Assembly (NCBI GenBank): GCA_944739405.2
Contig: OX123182.2
Coordinates: 45,447,598 to 45,511,597 of the forward strand
Direction of reading: 5' to 3'
Length of the DNA stretch: 64,000 bases
Source of the DNA: Euclidia mi
Taxonomy: Eukaryota; Arthropoda; Insecta; Lepidoptera; Erebidae
The translations under genes and the position numbers were made by a program. Each line of letters starts with the position of its first letter. Within the stretch, counting starts at the first letter, position 1. This document shows, piece after piece, positions 33,568-45,946 of the stretch. The notes under the pieces were generated by a model. That model did not search any database and was not told the DNA's origin. It saw nothing but the letters and a program-made list of their open reading frames with translations.

Positions 33568-35050
33568 AAATGTTATTTTGAGAAAAGGCAGCGCTTAGGG
33601 TTTTCTTGATGACCACCTCATTTGCTTATGTTGAAAGTAATGGGTCAGATTTGAAACTTTCAACAGACTCGTGTAAAACTAGTAAAATATGTTATTTGTC
33701 ATCATCACGATCATCATCATCAGCCTGCCATAGTCCTTTGCTAGTTAGAAGCCACTCCAATGCCGCAACACTGTGACCGATTTTCAGCTCTTCTTGTCTA
33801 GCCACTACCTACTTTACGTTTACTCCACTATTAGGTATAATTATTCAAACATTATTAATTAGCATTTGAATATGTGTTTTATATTCCAATGCTTACTAAA
33901 ATTATATTTCCTATAACTTGTTCTAGATTCTGTTTCGTGTAATCATATAAATAAATAAAATCAGGTGTTGTTTCAATTTAACATTTTGGTTTAGTTTACT
34001 GGACTTGCGACAAATAATTTTAACAATAATTTTACCACTCAACCCATTATACAATTTCAAATTTGCATCGTGAACGAATAGGGGAGACAAAAAAGGTGCA
34101 GCACTGACTCACTGTACGCAAAGTGACGTTTTTATTTTATGACACACGGGTCAAGGTACCTTGATATATAGCGATTTTATGGTTACATATTTATAGGTAG
34201 AAATCAAATTAATTATCACCATTTCAAAATGCATATATAGTGATGACATATTATATTATTATCATTTACATTACATCCCAGTTCCCAGAACGCTGCTGGG
34301 CAATGTCAGATTATTACTTGTACAAATTTCATTCCAATTCAAAACTGAAAAATAGATGTGTGCAGTGGTAGTGAAACTGGGGCTAGGTCATTTAAATAGA
34401 ACTCACGATCTCAGGGTTAGCAGTCCGAATGACTTACCAGACAGCAGATGAAAGACAAGCGATATCAAATTTATGTGAAGGAAATTGGGGCAAAAAGAGA
34501 GTAAAACCTGCCTAGCATTACTAGGTTCAAAAAATATGCGATGGTTATGACGCATGTTGATGCTTATTCACTGCCTATGTATCATAAAAAAATTACTATC
34601 AGTGGCAGAAGACCCAGTAAATTAATTCCAAACGAGAACCACAGTTTATTGTCAGAAGTGATTCTTAGTATTCTATTTATACATAAATGGCAAGACAAAA
34701 TAGTTGATGGCTCATCGCCAGCTCGACGTCCACACGTCACGTAGTTTTTTTTCGCTACGCTGACAGCTAGCAGTTTGATTTATACGAGGCGATTCCGATA
34801 CTGGACTGCGCTGGAGCGGTGTGGTTATAGTGAGTGATGACCTTTACTCCTGCGGTACTAGTTCTATATGGTACGGTAACAGCCCAAAATTGTGCTTTCA
34901 GAACAGCCATTTATCATTAATTGCATTAATAACCTCACAGTACCAGTAATTAATACCCTGGATGAATTTAATTATTGCTGAGTGAAGCAATTACTGATTA
35001 CCTTGAGCTAACGACCATCTGTGGTGAAATTGTGGACGTATATATCATCA
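33568..35050. other. No supported gene
   Basis: About 1.5 kb. At about 33705-33790, ATCATCATCATCAGCCTGCC resembles the reversed 3' end of an RTE-type LINE, but the match is short. A 67-codon frame at 34541-34744 is unsupported. Confidence 0.4.
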
Positions 35051-35706
35051 CTAGCCTTTGCCCGCAGCTTCGCACGCGTAAAATAAGATTGATAAAATAT
35101 TTTGTACAAACACCCACCTCAAGGAACATACATGCTAAATTTTACCTTCTTGCGCCCAGTAATTTCGGCTGTAATGTGTCCGTCAGTCAGTCAGTAACGA
35201 AAAGATTTCATATACACAAATTGAAGTGATTTCATTGAAAAAATTAAAGTTTTAACACAAACTCTGAATCCCTTTTAGTCCCTCTTAGGGGAAAATTCCC
35301 AAAATAAATGTCTGTGTGCTTACGGCATTTGCAGATCCAATAAACAAAGTATGAAGTTAATCCCTTGAAGGCATAAAAGGTTCTATGCAAATTATGACTC
35401 CCCTTTTTACCCACTTAGGTAAAAATTTCCAAAAAGACTTTCTTAGTGTTCACTAACTTCATTTGAGAAACCAATAGGTATATATAAAGTTTGAAGTTAA
35501 TCCATTGAGGGAATAAAAAGTTTCATACAAATTCCGACAACCATTTTAACCCCTTTAGGTTTAGAATTTCCAAAAATCGTCTCTTAGTGTGCACCACACA
35601 CCTCAACGAACATACATGCTAAATTTCATCCACTTGCGCTCAATTGTTTCGGCTGTAGCGTGTCAGTCAGTCTAACAGTAACGCAAGGATTTTATATACA
35701 GACAGA
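35051..35706 (-). mobile_element. Helitron-like element with internal tandem units
   Basis: The minus strand starts TCTGTCTGTATATAAAATCC (35706) after an A, and ends GCGGGCAAAGGCTAG (35051-35054) before a T. The interior has repeated units with CTTAGTGTTCACTAACTTCA, AAGTTTGAAGTTAATCC and AAAAGTTTCATACAAATTCC. CGGCTGTAGCGTGTC-type blocks occur near both ends. No replication/helicase gene, so it is non-autonomous. Confidence 0.68.
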
Positions 35707-35737
35707 TTATACAAATAAATAATATTTTACTGCCTCC

Positions 35738-35985
35738 GTGGTACAGTGGATAGCGTATGCATCTGCTAACCGGGAGGTCTCGAGTTTGATTCCCGGGTCG
35801 GGCAAAAGTATTACTGAGTTTTTCCCAATTCTCAGAAGCAGCACGGAGTCTGCCAATGCGCCCGGTAACGGCAATAGGCTTGCCCCCTATTACGTGGGAT
35901 CTACTGTCCAACATGGCGAAATGTGGGTGTAATATTACACCTCTGCCATCCCCTTCGGTGATACAGGAGACTATAAAAAAAATAA
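35738..35985 (+). mobile_element. SINE-1 copy (GCCTCCGTGG head)
   Basis: Head CTGCCTCCGTGGTACAGTGG, B box GTTTGATTCCC, body AGCAGCACGGAGTCTGCC and CCCTATTACGTGGGATC, A-rich tail. It sits just beyond the 5' end of the Helitron. Confidence 0.86.
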
Positions 35986-36410
35986 ACAAACTGTCTGTAA
36001 TCTCAAAATAACAGAATTGCATATTGTTGCTAACCCATTTCCAGTACCCCAATGATTTATTAAGATAGTTTTACAGTCTGTATATTTATTCTGGGTAATT
36101 TTAAAAATAGCTGAATCGATTTAGATGTGTATTTTACTAATGGTTCATGAAAACTCTCGAGCAAACTATGAAACTTTCATTTAGGCGTAGCTTGCAAAAG
36201 CTAGTTAAAATTAAATGAGTCAAGGATTCCGTCGCAGTATACATTTGTATATCTCAGCGACATTGTAAAAAAATGTAAAATAAATTATCTAAGTTTAAAA
36301 ATCCTTTCTTAGTATTTTAGGTTAAAGAAATGAGAGAAGCCTTGGTCAGCAGTTGGACAAAGCAGATAACTGATAAAAAGTGCTTACCTGCTTAAAAATA
36401 AACGAAAATA
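35986..36410. other. No supported gene; possible Helitron 3' end
   Basis: TTGCAAAAGCTAG followed by T at about 36198-36211 resembles a plus-strand Helitron terminus, but no convincing partner end was found. Otherwise anonymous. Confidence 0.35.
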
Positions 36411-37190
36411 GCAAAATAACGGTTCTAAGTATTTTGGCTTATATTGGTCATTTAAAGAACCATCCCACATTTTAGTTAGTGAATATGAAGAGCGCTCAGA
36501 CTCATCTAAGCGCTCTTCATCTTCACTAACTAAAATTAATTTAAATGCACATCAGGGTCGATGAAAAAAAAATCAAGTGAAGGAATTAAAAGTTTCATAC
36601 AAACTGGGACCCCTTTTTGAGCTCCCCGTTTTAGTGGTGAATTCACTAACGTCACTTGAGGAACCGATATATAAAGTTTCAAGTGAATCCATTGAGGTAT
36701 TTTTATATTATAAAATGGGACACCCTTCCTTAATTAAATAATTAATTAAATTAAATAAAATAATAGGGGAGTGACTTCGAAAACTCGTTTCTTGGTGTTC
36801 ACTAACGTCATTTGAGGAACCTATATACAAAATTTAAAGTCAATCTACTCAAGGAATAATAAGTTTCGTTTAATACACACCTTGAACCCCTATCTTACCC
36901 CCTGAGGGTAGGAATTTTCAAAAAACAAATTCTTAGTGTTCACTATCGTCGTTTGAGAAACTAATTTACAAAGCTTACAGTCAATCCATTGAAGGAATAA
37001 AAAGTTTCATACAAACTTTGACCCCCAGTTTTACCCCCTTAGGGGTGGAATTTCCAAAAATCTCTTCTTAGTGCACCCCCGCAGGTCCACAAGGAACATA
37101 CATGCCAAATTTCAGTTTCCTGCGCTCAATAGTTTCGGCTGTAGCGTGTTTGTCAGTCAGTAAGTAACGCAAGGATTTTATATATTAAGA
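36411..37190 (-). mobile_element. Helitron-like element with tandem units, family of 62457-64000
   Basis: The minus-strand 5' end TCTTAATATATAAAATCC lies at 37190. Going left come CAGTTACTTACTGACTGACA-type text, then repeated units (TTCTTAGTGTTCACTA, AAAAGTTTCATACAAACT). A hairpin (36474-36531) lies near the left edge, and 36461-36590 is nearly identical to 63876-64000. The left terminus is not clear. Confidence 0.62.
36474..36531. repeat. Hairpin within the Helitron-like repeat
   Basis: Arms AGTTAGTGAATATGAAGAGC (36474 onwards) and GCTCTTCATCTTCACTAACT (to 36531) pair over about 23 bp with one mismatch. Close copies occur at about 63317-63378 and 63888-63943. Confidence 0.8.
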
Positions 37191-37272
37191 TTAGTCTATT
37201 GATATATCATATTAAGTGGATCATAAACATCGTATGGAGTAACTGGGTTAAAGAGGAATTAAAGAGTATAAT

Positions 37273-37320
37273 ATAATATAATAATATTCTACCACATTCA
37301 CACAACACCATCTAGTAGCT
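37273..37320 (+). repeat. Second copy of the TTCTACCACAT repeat
   Basis: AATATTCTACCACATTCACA matches 23330-23350, again directly after an AAT-like tract. Confidence 0.5.
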
Positions 37321-38254
37321 AATATTGGTTTTTTATAGGTTGATGTGTAGCTGTGTGTACGTCAAATATGCTGACAACCTTTTATGAAGTACGTTCAAAA
37401 ATTTCTAATCGTAACTTGGTTTTAATAATTTAATTTTATTTTATAGTTTATATATAATTTTACTAGCTTAATTATATATTAAATGGAGTTTCTTCTTAAA
37501 AATATCCCTTATCTATTAATCTAATGTACAAAAACTAAAGACTAATGGATGTTATTTTCTGAAGGATAAAATATATGTTTCGATTTGTACTCATAGCTTC
37601 CGAACGCCTCCACCGACAATAACATTCATTTCATAGATCAAAGAAATATAACCTTCCTAGTCCAACCTCTCTGTCATAGATTGCGCGCATAACCTAAGTA
37701 AAGTGACAACCTCAGCGTCCTCAGCTGGCCAAATAGCCGCCATTTTGCTCTTACGCACTCCTAATACAAGGGTGCAAGCGTGTGTAGAGCTTGTGTAAGT
37801 CTAAATAGATATTTTGATCTCTTATAACGCATGTATACACGTAATCTGTCAAAATATTTTTTATTAATTGCGTTTTTGTTACGCAATGCTTATAGTACTT
37901 GTATACACTGTGTCGTAATTTTTATTAGTAAGACAGTTAATACTAATTAGACAGTTAAAAAACATAACATTGTCTTTCTATTAAGAAGGCTCAAATGAAT
38001 ATAACACCTAAATAGAAAAAGTAAGTAAAAGAAAACGCGAAATCACTATTCTAGTAAGAAAAGTTCGGACACAAGTTTTGCTGAAGCGTTATCTCACCAG
38101 AATATTTTTATACCCACTATGCTAACATTGGTGAACTTGTTCGGTTGGATATTGTAACGTACGTAAATAAAAACATGTTTAATATATTGTCATACTTACC
38201 TACTTATATAATTTTAATATAATACCTACCTATTTGTAAAAAGAGTGTGCGATA
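37321..38254. other. No supported gene
   Basis: About 0.9 kb, no recognised feature. Confidence 0.45.
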
Positions 38255-38470
38255 TGCGCGGGGCAATGCGGGGAAGTTAGCGGGACGCGGGGGAGCGGCG
38301 CGTGCCGCGAGCGCATTGCAATTTAAATAAAACATTAGTAATTTTACGGGTCCCACGCATGACGCACGCTGCTTCGCTCAATCGGCACCTGTTTACTTAC
38401 CTATAGCTAAAGTCAATACACGACATTGTTCAGCAAGTAATCTTTTATTTCACGGTAAGTCCGCGTCACC
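38255..38470. other. Local GC-rich block with a donor-like site
   Basis: GCGGGGCAATGCGGGGAAG and GGGAGCGGCGCGTGCCGCG stand out from AT-rich flanks. Further on, TTTCACGGTAAGTCCGCG (about 38449-38465) contains a good GT-AAGT splice-donor match. It could be an untranslated first exon, a GC-rich repeat end or neither. No protein evidence. Confidence 0.25.
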
Positions 38471-39274
38471 TACAGATATGATAACCCGTATTGTAACAAA
38501 ACGTGCTAGGAATACGCGATGCCTGCAGGCCTTGTGGAGGACGAAATCACTATATTTATTATATTGGATGAATAATACGTGTAGTATTAACATTCACACT
38601 GTATTCTGTGAAGGTAGTGAGTGAATAACAAAAATATTCAGGGGTACATGTCCATATACGTTTATATTTCGGGTGTGTTCAGCTAGGGTCTTATTCCTCT
38701 ATAAAGACAAAAACAAAATTTTGAATATCTGAGTGCAAATTACAAATGTTGTGTTCACAAAGTAAAAAAACAACTGCTAATGTACGCGATACAGCCATTG
38801 CCAATCTGCTCTCAATATGCATGCTAGATGAGCCTTGCGAGAAATATTCACGAAAGTATAAGCTTACTAAAAGCAAAATAATTTTATTATATACATATAA
38901 CCACTAACCACATTTTCACAAAAATGCTACTGTGCGCCTGTTCCAGATATAACGGTACGTTACGGAACCATTTTGCGTGACCTTATGTGCGCTAAGCCAA
39001 TATTCACGTGACAATGTTTCACTTTGTAATGCACATGAGAATATGGCAAAAACAAAATATTTTTTGCGGTAGTTCTCGTGAGCTAGCGCTCGTCTGTCGA
39101 TATCTAAAATATTTTGGCCTAGTTTGACTTTATTTTACGTTAACGCTATGACCTGACTAACTTATATTTAGTGTTTGTAAAACTATGCGAAAATTAACCA
39201 TTTTCAAATACCATCCATAGTGAAAATAAACATATTTGTCATGATTTTTTAAGTTAAATCATTTTATATTATGA
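38471..39274. other. No supported gene
   Basis: Anonymous AT-rich sequence. Confidence 0.4.
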
Positions 39275-39460
39275 CTAGAAGATGCCTGCAGCTACGTTTT
39301 TATAATATAATCGCTACTTCCCGAGCCCGTAGAAATTTTGGAAAATTTATTCTTAGTGCACCCCTACTGTCCCCAAGGCAAATTTCACTTTCCTGCGCCC
39401 ATTAGTTTTGGCTGTGCGTTGCCTGTCAGATAGTCAGTAACGCTAAAATGTTATAAGTAT
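39275..39460 (-). mobile_element. Helitron-like short element, degraded copy
   Basis: The left end (minus-strand 3' end) CTAG at 39275-39278 is followed by AAGATGCCTGCAGCTACG. The middle CTTAGTGCACCCCTACTG matches copies at 727-929 and 51985-52188. The right end is diverged (AGTAACGCTAAAATG). Confidence 0.6.
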
Positions 39461-39779
39461 ATACAAAAGATATTTGCTCTGGTGATAGAAGTCAAGAATG
39501 CTTCTGAAATTGGACAAAACTTCACACAATGCAATAAATAATGTATTCAAAATCGCTACGATTTGCCTAAATTTTTTATCTAAATTACAACACTACGTTA
39601 AAAAGGCTAAGAACCTCCTTTATGAAGTTGGTTAAAAATAAAGATATTTTAATATGATCAGAGTCTAAACAATCTTCAAATTTACTAAAAGATGTACAGA
39701 TATGCATTTGTTCATCTTGTAGTAAAATCGATACCAGTTAGAATAAATATGGCTATACTCGTATACGAACTGAAGACTA
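39461..39779. other. No supported gene
   Basis: Anonymous stretch before the CR1-type LINE. Confidence 0.4.
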
Positions 39780-40622
39780 TGGGGCAACACTGAAAACGTC
39801 AAACGTAAAATTACGTAGCTCCGTGATTTTAAAGTTTTATTTAAGTTTAAATCAATATTAAACGCTTATGTTTCATTAATATCGTGTGTAATAGTAATAG
39901 AAGTGTGAAATACATTGAGTTTTCTGTTTGAAACCTCGCTGCAGACAGTTCTTGGCGGACAGATCAACTACCCAGTGGCAACGGACGGAATTCAAATCAT
40001 CATCCTTAAACCCGGGGAGTATTTTACTTATTAACTTACACTCCTCAGCACATATTTACTCGGCTCACTGAACGTGAGCTTCGTCCATCACACACTGGCA
40101 CAGTTTCTGTCTCCTTTTGCTTGACAAAAGTGGAAGCAACATCGAGGACTGAACAAATGCCCCATACAAGCACAAACTACACTTACACTTCACATTTATA
40201 TACTTATATGTAATTATTTATTAATTAAGTATACATTATTATAATTATTTATTGATTGTCTGCCTAGATTTAGTTATTAAGTACAACCATCTTAGATATT
40301 TACCTAGATTTAGTTATTTAGTACAGCCATCAGCAACGATTATCCTACTTACCTGATACTGATATAAGAGTTGTTCAACAAACCATATTAATCTAAACCA
40401 TTATTTAGTTTAATAGCCAAATTACCATTCTTACACCTTTCTTTCAATTTTCATAACTTATTTTCAACATACCTACATCAATCTATAATTCTCATAACTT
40501 TTTTATCTCTTTTATTTGGTACTAATTATATATATTCACTCTTGTATATTAACATAATACCTATCTTTCTTCAAAGTATTCACCTGTTTTTCCTTTTTTA
40601 GGTAATTTGTGTGTCTACAAAG

Positions 40623-41880
40623 ATGATGACCCGCAAGGCACTTGCTAAGGAAACAGAGAACAACTTGAAGATAGCGCTGTTAGAATTAAAGAAATGTAAA
40701 GAAGATAACAGTCAACTATTGAAGGAACGTGTTGATAGCGAAGAAGAAATTAAATATGTCAATGATAAAGTATCCCAGCTGAAGGCGCAATTGACGGAAC
40801 TCCACATTGAACACATGGACATCTTGGACCAACGAGACAGACTACAGGAGGAAGTTAGGTCCTACAGTAGCTGTGATGAAACCTACCTTAGACAACTCAG
40901 TCGAATTATGGAATTGGAGGCGAGTCTGAATGAAGCCCAAACAACAATTTTATCACTAGAGGAATCAATCCAGACGCTCAACACCACAGCAAACAAGAAC
41001 CTGTTTTCAGAGGTAATCAGCGGTAATGCTAGTGTTATTAAGACTGTAAAATGTAAGTGCAACTGTAAATCTAAATTGATAACCAAAAGGAAATTTAGGC
41101 AATTATCAAAATTAAATAAATTGATAAAGCGACTTGAATCCAGTCACAAGGGGTCAAATAAAGTAAATAAATTATCACAAATTAACCATGACTTGGTTAA
41201 GGAACATGAGTCATTGATGTCGAAGCTTGAGGCTAGCAATGGACAATTACTCAGTAGTAGATTATTATATGATCAGCACACTCAGGAGCTACAAACACAC
41301 ATATCAAAACTGACTGCACAGCTCGACAAAATGGCAATAACACACCAGAAAGAAACTCAAGAATACATACTAAAATATGATGAGATTTCTAGAGTTGGTA
41401 GAGAGAATTTAGAACAACTACTCTCTATAGCCAACAAAAAATGTTGCTTAAATTGTTCAAAATTAAATAATGATTTAGAAAGTAGTCTAGTACTAGAACC
41501 ACCTCACAAAATATACAATGACTCCGGTTCTGATGCCTTGTTACAAACAAATCATATATGTTCACTTGACACTCATAGTAATAACACTGTATTGATGTTT
41601 TCTGACCAATTGGGAGTGGGTTTGGGTAGCTTAATAGATAGTTACACTAACCGTCCATTACAAAACTTTTGTTATCCAGGAGAAAGAATGTCTTCATTAG
41701 TTAATAAGTTAAAACATGCAGAATTAAATAAACATTCTACAGTTATTATTATGTATGGTGATAGCTTACTAGTTACTAGGAAAGATATACTAGCTTTATC
41801 GGATATAATGACTGATAGAAGTTCTAAAGTGGGCTGCAATTTTGATAAAGAAAACAACCAGATAAGTAAATTAAATCTAT
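40623..41880 (+). pseudogene. LINE ORF1, 5' part: coiled coil plus esterase-like region
   Basis: Starts at ATG 40623. Residues about 10-130 are Leu/Lys/Glu-rich heptads (KETENNLKIALLELKKCK and onwards), a likely coiled coil for self-association. CKCNCKSK lies near residue 145 and more coiled coil follows at 170-270. Near residue 330, VLMFSDQLGVGLGSL and later VIIMYGDSLL resemble the SGNH-esterase module found in CR1 ORF1 proteins, with the GDS serine box altered. Such proteins bind LINE RNA. The frame is interrupted at 41880 by the Gypsy element and continues at 47850; the total would be about 494 residues. Confidence 0.72.
41877..41880. repeat. Gypsy target-site duplication, left (CTAT)
   Basis: CTAT is repeated at 47846-47849 directly outside the other LTR. 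Four bases is the usual Gypsy duplication length. Confidence 0.9.
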
Positions 41881-42346
41881 TGTTACGAGCTGGGGTTCGT
41901 GATAAATTATAAACACTATGCCACTTAAACTGAACTTTATTTACTACACAAACACTAAGTATAACACTAGATACACACACTTAATTTTCACTTCACTAGT
42001 AAAACACACTATTCACACCACTAGAACAACACTAATAAAACACCACTAAACACTTCCGAATTACTTCCTTCGCTTGATGTTGATCGCTTTCCGTATTCAA
42101 TTGTTACTGTCCTGTCTCGCGCGCTCTCGCTCTATTTATACTGGCCGGATAACATCACTAGGCTTTTCGAGACGACTCACGATATTTCTGGAAACGTGTA
42201 AGGTGTTTCTAGAATTGCGTAAATGTTCTATTTACACCTACGCCATCTATTAGAGGATAGATGAAACAGCCTAAAACAACCGATACATCTAATCTCATGT
42301 AGTTCTCCAATTCACTGATAGATGGCGTTATTTTCAATTCGTAACA
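41881..42346 (-). repeat. Gypsy 3' LTR
   Basis: Begins TGTTACGAGCTGGGG and ends AATTCGTAACA in plus orientation (TGTTACGA/TCGTAACA inverted ends). It contains an AATAAA poly(A) signal on the minus strand (41936-41941). No difference from the other LTR was found by eye. Confidence 0.95.
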
Positions 42347-42360
42347 CGGCCTCCCTCTTA
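42347..42360 (-). other. Polypurine tract
   Basis: TAAGAGGGAGGCCG on the minus strand directly precedes the 3' LTR; the pol stop TAA forms its first bases. It would prime plus-strand DNA synthesis. Confidence 0.75.
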
Positions 42361-45300
42361 AACGTGTTCGTCTCGAACATCGTTAGACCCATAGTAACGA
42401 GCCAACCGGTCCACATGAACTATCTTCGGTGCACCTCGCGACCCCTTCTGGATTCGATAGGTGACGTCGTTCATCCTGGTAATTATGCGATATGGCCCGT
42501 CCCATCTGGCTTGTAACTTAGGCGATTTTCCTTTGCTTCGTACTGGGTTATGAAGCCACACCAATGATCCCTCATCGAAGCCTTTGTTGTTTGCCTTCCG
42601 GTCGTAGCGAGTCTTCATCTTCTCAGACATCTGTTGTCCAGATTCCCTGATGTGCTCGTATACGTCGTTCATCCTGTTGCGTAGCTCGGTTGCGTAATCC
42701 GTTACATTGCGTGGAGATTCTGGTGAAATACCGGTGATAAGGTCTGCAGGTAAACGGAGCTCTCTACCGAAATTGGCAAAAGCTGGTGTTACTCCTGTAG
42801 TTTCGTGGACCGCACTGCGATATGACAGGAGAAATGGTTGGATGTGCTTGTCCCAATCTCTTTGTTTGCTCTCCACGACCTTCGCCAGGTACCTTTCCAG
42901 TGATTGGTTAAACCGTTCAACCATGCCATCTGATTGCGGATGATAAGCCGTGGTCCTGGTTTTATGTGCACCCATTACGCGACAAGTCTCCTTGAATACC
43001 TCAGATTCGAAGTTCCGGCCTTGATCGCTGTGGATTTCCAAGGGCACCCCGAACCGACAAAAGACTTCATGCACCAGCTTATCGGCCACTGTGGTAGCTT
43101 CTTGATTTGGGATTGCAAACACTTCAGGCCACTTCGTGAAGTAATCCATCACAACCAAGAAGTATTTGTTTCCGTCCTGGCTCTCAGGAAACGGCCCAGC
43201 GACATCCAACGCTATGCGCTCCCATGGAGCTCCCACATTGTACACCTTTAATGCACCTCTGCTTCGAGTATGTGGCCCCTTGACAGCCGCACAACTTGTG
43301 CATTTGCGGCACCAATCCTCGACGTCATCTCGACAGTGGAGCCAATAAAACCGCTCCCGGATCTTAGTAAGGGTCTTCTTAACTCCCATGTGACCTCCCG
43401 AAGCACCATTGTGATAGAGCTGCAAGACTTCCGGCACCTTAGTTTTGGGCACTACCATTTGCAAATGGCACTGGTTACCGCGAGCGTTTTCCCATTTGCG
43501 GCACAGAACTCCATCCTGGACGACCAAGCTTTCCCACTGTGCCCAATAACTCTTGGTGATGGGGCTCATTGCTGCGATATCACTCCATTTGGGCCTAGGC
43601 GCATCTGATTTCTTCCATTCAAGAATCGGCTGTACATCCTTGTCATCTTGCTGAGCACTCTGCAAAGCTTCTCTCCATTCGTCGCTTAGATCCGTGTTTA
43701 ACATCCTCACTAGCGCTGCCTGCTTTGCTTCCTGTCGGCTACAGTGCTTGCACTGGTCGGGACACGGCCTACGCGATAGGGCATCTGCGTTACCATGGGA
43801 CTTGCCGCTGCGATGTTGTATTACAAAATCAAACTCTTGCAGTAGTTCAATCCATCTAGCTACTTGTCCTTCTGGGTCCTTAAATTGAAGTAGCCATTTC
43901 AGCGCTGCATGGTCGGTTCGCAGGTGGAATTTACGGCCCAACAAGTATTTGTTGAAATGCTGCAACGTCTTTACTACAGCCAAGAGTTCCCGCCTGGTGA
44001 CGCAGTAGTTTCTTTCGGGTTTGGATAAGGTCTTGCTGAAGTATGCTATAACAACTTCTTGATCACCCTTCTTCTGTGACAACACGCCGCCAATTCCGGT
44101 GTTACTGGCATCTGTGTCAACTATGAATTCATGCTCATTGTCAGGGTAGCCTAGAATAGGTGCAGTACACAGATGTTCCTTAAGCTTCTGGAATGCAACG
44201 TCACAGCTCTCATTCCAACAGAACTGCACTCTGTCTTCGGTGAGCTTATGAAGAGGTCGAGCAATGTCAGCAAAGTTCTTCACAAACCGTCGATAGTAGG
44301 AGCATAATCCGAGGAATGCTCTGACCTGCTTTTTGTTCTCTGGAACTGGCCATTCCTTCACGGCAATGATCTTATCCGGGTCAGTTTGAATACCGTTCTC
44401 CGAGACCACATGTCCTAGAAAGTTCACTTGCCGTCTGAATAACGCGCATTTCTTCGGACTCAGCTTCAAATTAGCTCCTCGTATCTTTGACAGCACTTGC
44501 TCCAAGTTTCGAAGGTGATCCTGGAAGGTGCGCCCCACGATGATGATGTCATCCAAGTAGACCAGGCAGGCGTCTCCAATCAGTCCCATAAGCACTCGCT
44601 CCATCAGTCTCTCAAAAGTAGCCGGAGCGTTGCACAATCCAAAGGGCATGACGTTAAATTGCCATAATCCTTTCCCTGTGGAGAATGCCGTCTTCTCCTT
44701 GTCTCGAGGATCTATTTCCACCTGCCAGTAGCCACTTTTTAGGTCTAAGGTAGAAAACCACTTCATCCCCGTCAGCGTATCCAGTGTGTCATCGATCCTT
44801 GGCAGCGGGTAGCTGTCCTTCTTCGTGATGTCATTCAATCGGCGGTAGTCTACACAGAAGCGCATGCTGCCATCCTTCTTCTTAACTAACACCACCGGAG
44901 AGCACCACGGGCTGGACGAAGGCTCGATTACGCCTTTTTTCACCATACCGTCGATCATAGCTTCTACTTCACGTTCCCGTGCCACTGGCACACGTCTTGG
45001 TCGCTGGCGAATCGGTGCTTCAGTTCCCGTGTTTATTTTGTGCTGGACTAGTGCTGTCTTCCCTATGTCGGCATCACTGGTCGAAAAAATTTCGGCGAAC
45101 CGGTTTAACATCTTCTTAGCCTTGGTCTTCTCTTCTTCTGACAGGGTACTTTGGCAGTCTTCCAAAAGTGAAGACACGTCGAATCGTGCAGCCTGAACCT
45201 TGGCGCTGGTAGGTTGCTCCTGACATCTACGCATCCAAGCCGCTCCTTCATAGGTGCCCAATTCCGTCCCTTTCTTGAGCAACACTTCCTTGTCACTCGC

Positions 45301-45946
45301 ATTTAGTGCGCGTACTGATGAAACTTTGGTACCCCTTACCAAGGTTCGTGCAATCTTCCACGATGCCTCTTTCTCTAGGCCTTCGATAAGTACGCAGCGG
45401 TTCCCTCGACCAGAACTCCCGGGTAAACAAACCGGTACAACCGTTTCCGACCGCGGTTGAAGCGTGACATTCTTCAGGCAGTACACTTTTCCTGAAGTTG
45501 CGCCTTCCATGAAGACTTCTTCCGAGCCACATTTCAACACTCCCTGGTTAACATCGATCTCGCAGCGATACTCCCGCATGAAGTCTAGGCCCAGGATGCA
45601 GTCGTCCACTATATCGGCCACGATGACTTTGTGACGGTAAACTTTGTTGCCTAGCTTCAGATCCACCTCCATTTCACCTCGGACGGTTATGTGCTGACCG
45701 GTAGCTGTTCTCAGATTCACACATTCATTGTTCCTGAAGCAGCCCCGAAGAACCCGTCTTGCCAGATGGAAACCGACGACTGTCCGAGAAGCACCCGTGT
45801 CCAATGTCAGCTTGCATGGTGTTCTGTTAATTTCGCCTTCGATGATCAGGCTGTTCCCGTCGCACGATTGCGAGATCGAGATACTTGGGGCTCTTCCATT
45901 ACCAGCCAGCACCCGCCCCGCAGTCCTGGCTTCTACTCGTTTCCCT
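42358..45946 (-). CDS. Gypsy pol polyprotein (protease, RT, RNase H, integrase)
   Basis: An open frame of about 1190 codons in the -1 frame relative to gag, overlapping its last codons; no ATG is needed if it is made by frameshifting (a GTG sits at 45910-45912). Counted from 45912: protease LTLDTGASRTVVG at about residue 38; RT with LDLKSGYWQVEI and YLDDIIIV at about 451; RNase H VDTDASNTGIGGVLS near 610; zinc head HNGASGGHMG...CRKCTSC near 850; integrase core ALDVAGPFPES, HSDQGRNFES, PQSDGMVERFN (DDE); a C-terminal region around LVWLHNPVRSKGKSPKL with a DGPYRI motif. All key residues are present. It makes, copies and integrates the element. Confidence 0.95.

Noticed and set aside
36076..36211. 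Plus-strand Helitron ending GCTAG
   Set aside because: The right end looks plausible but the candidate left end is not preceded by A and has no matching copy, so I did not call an element.
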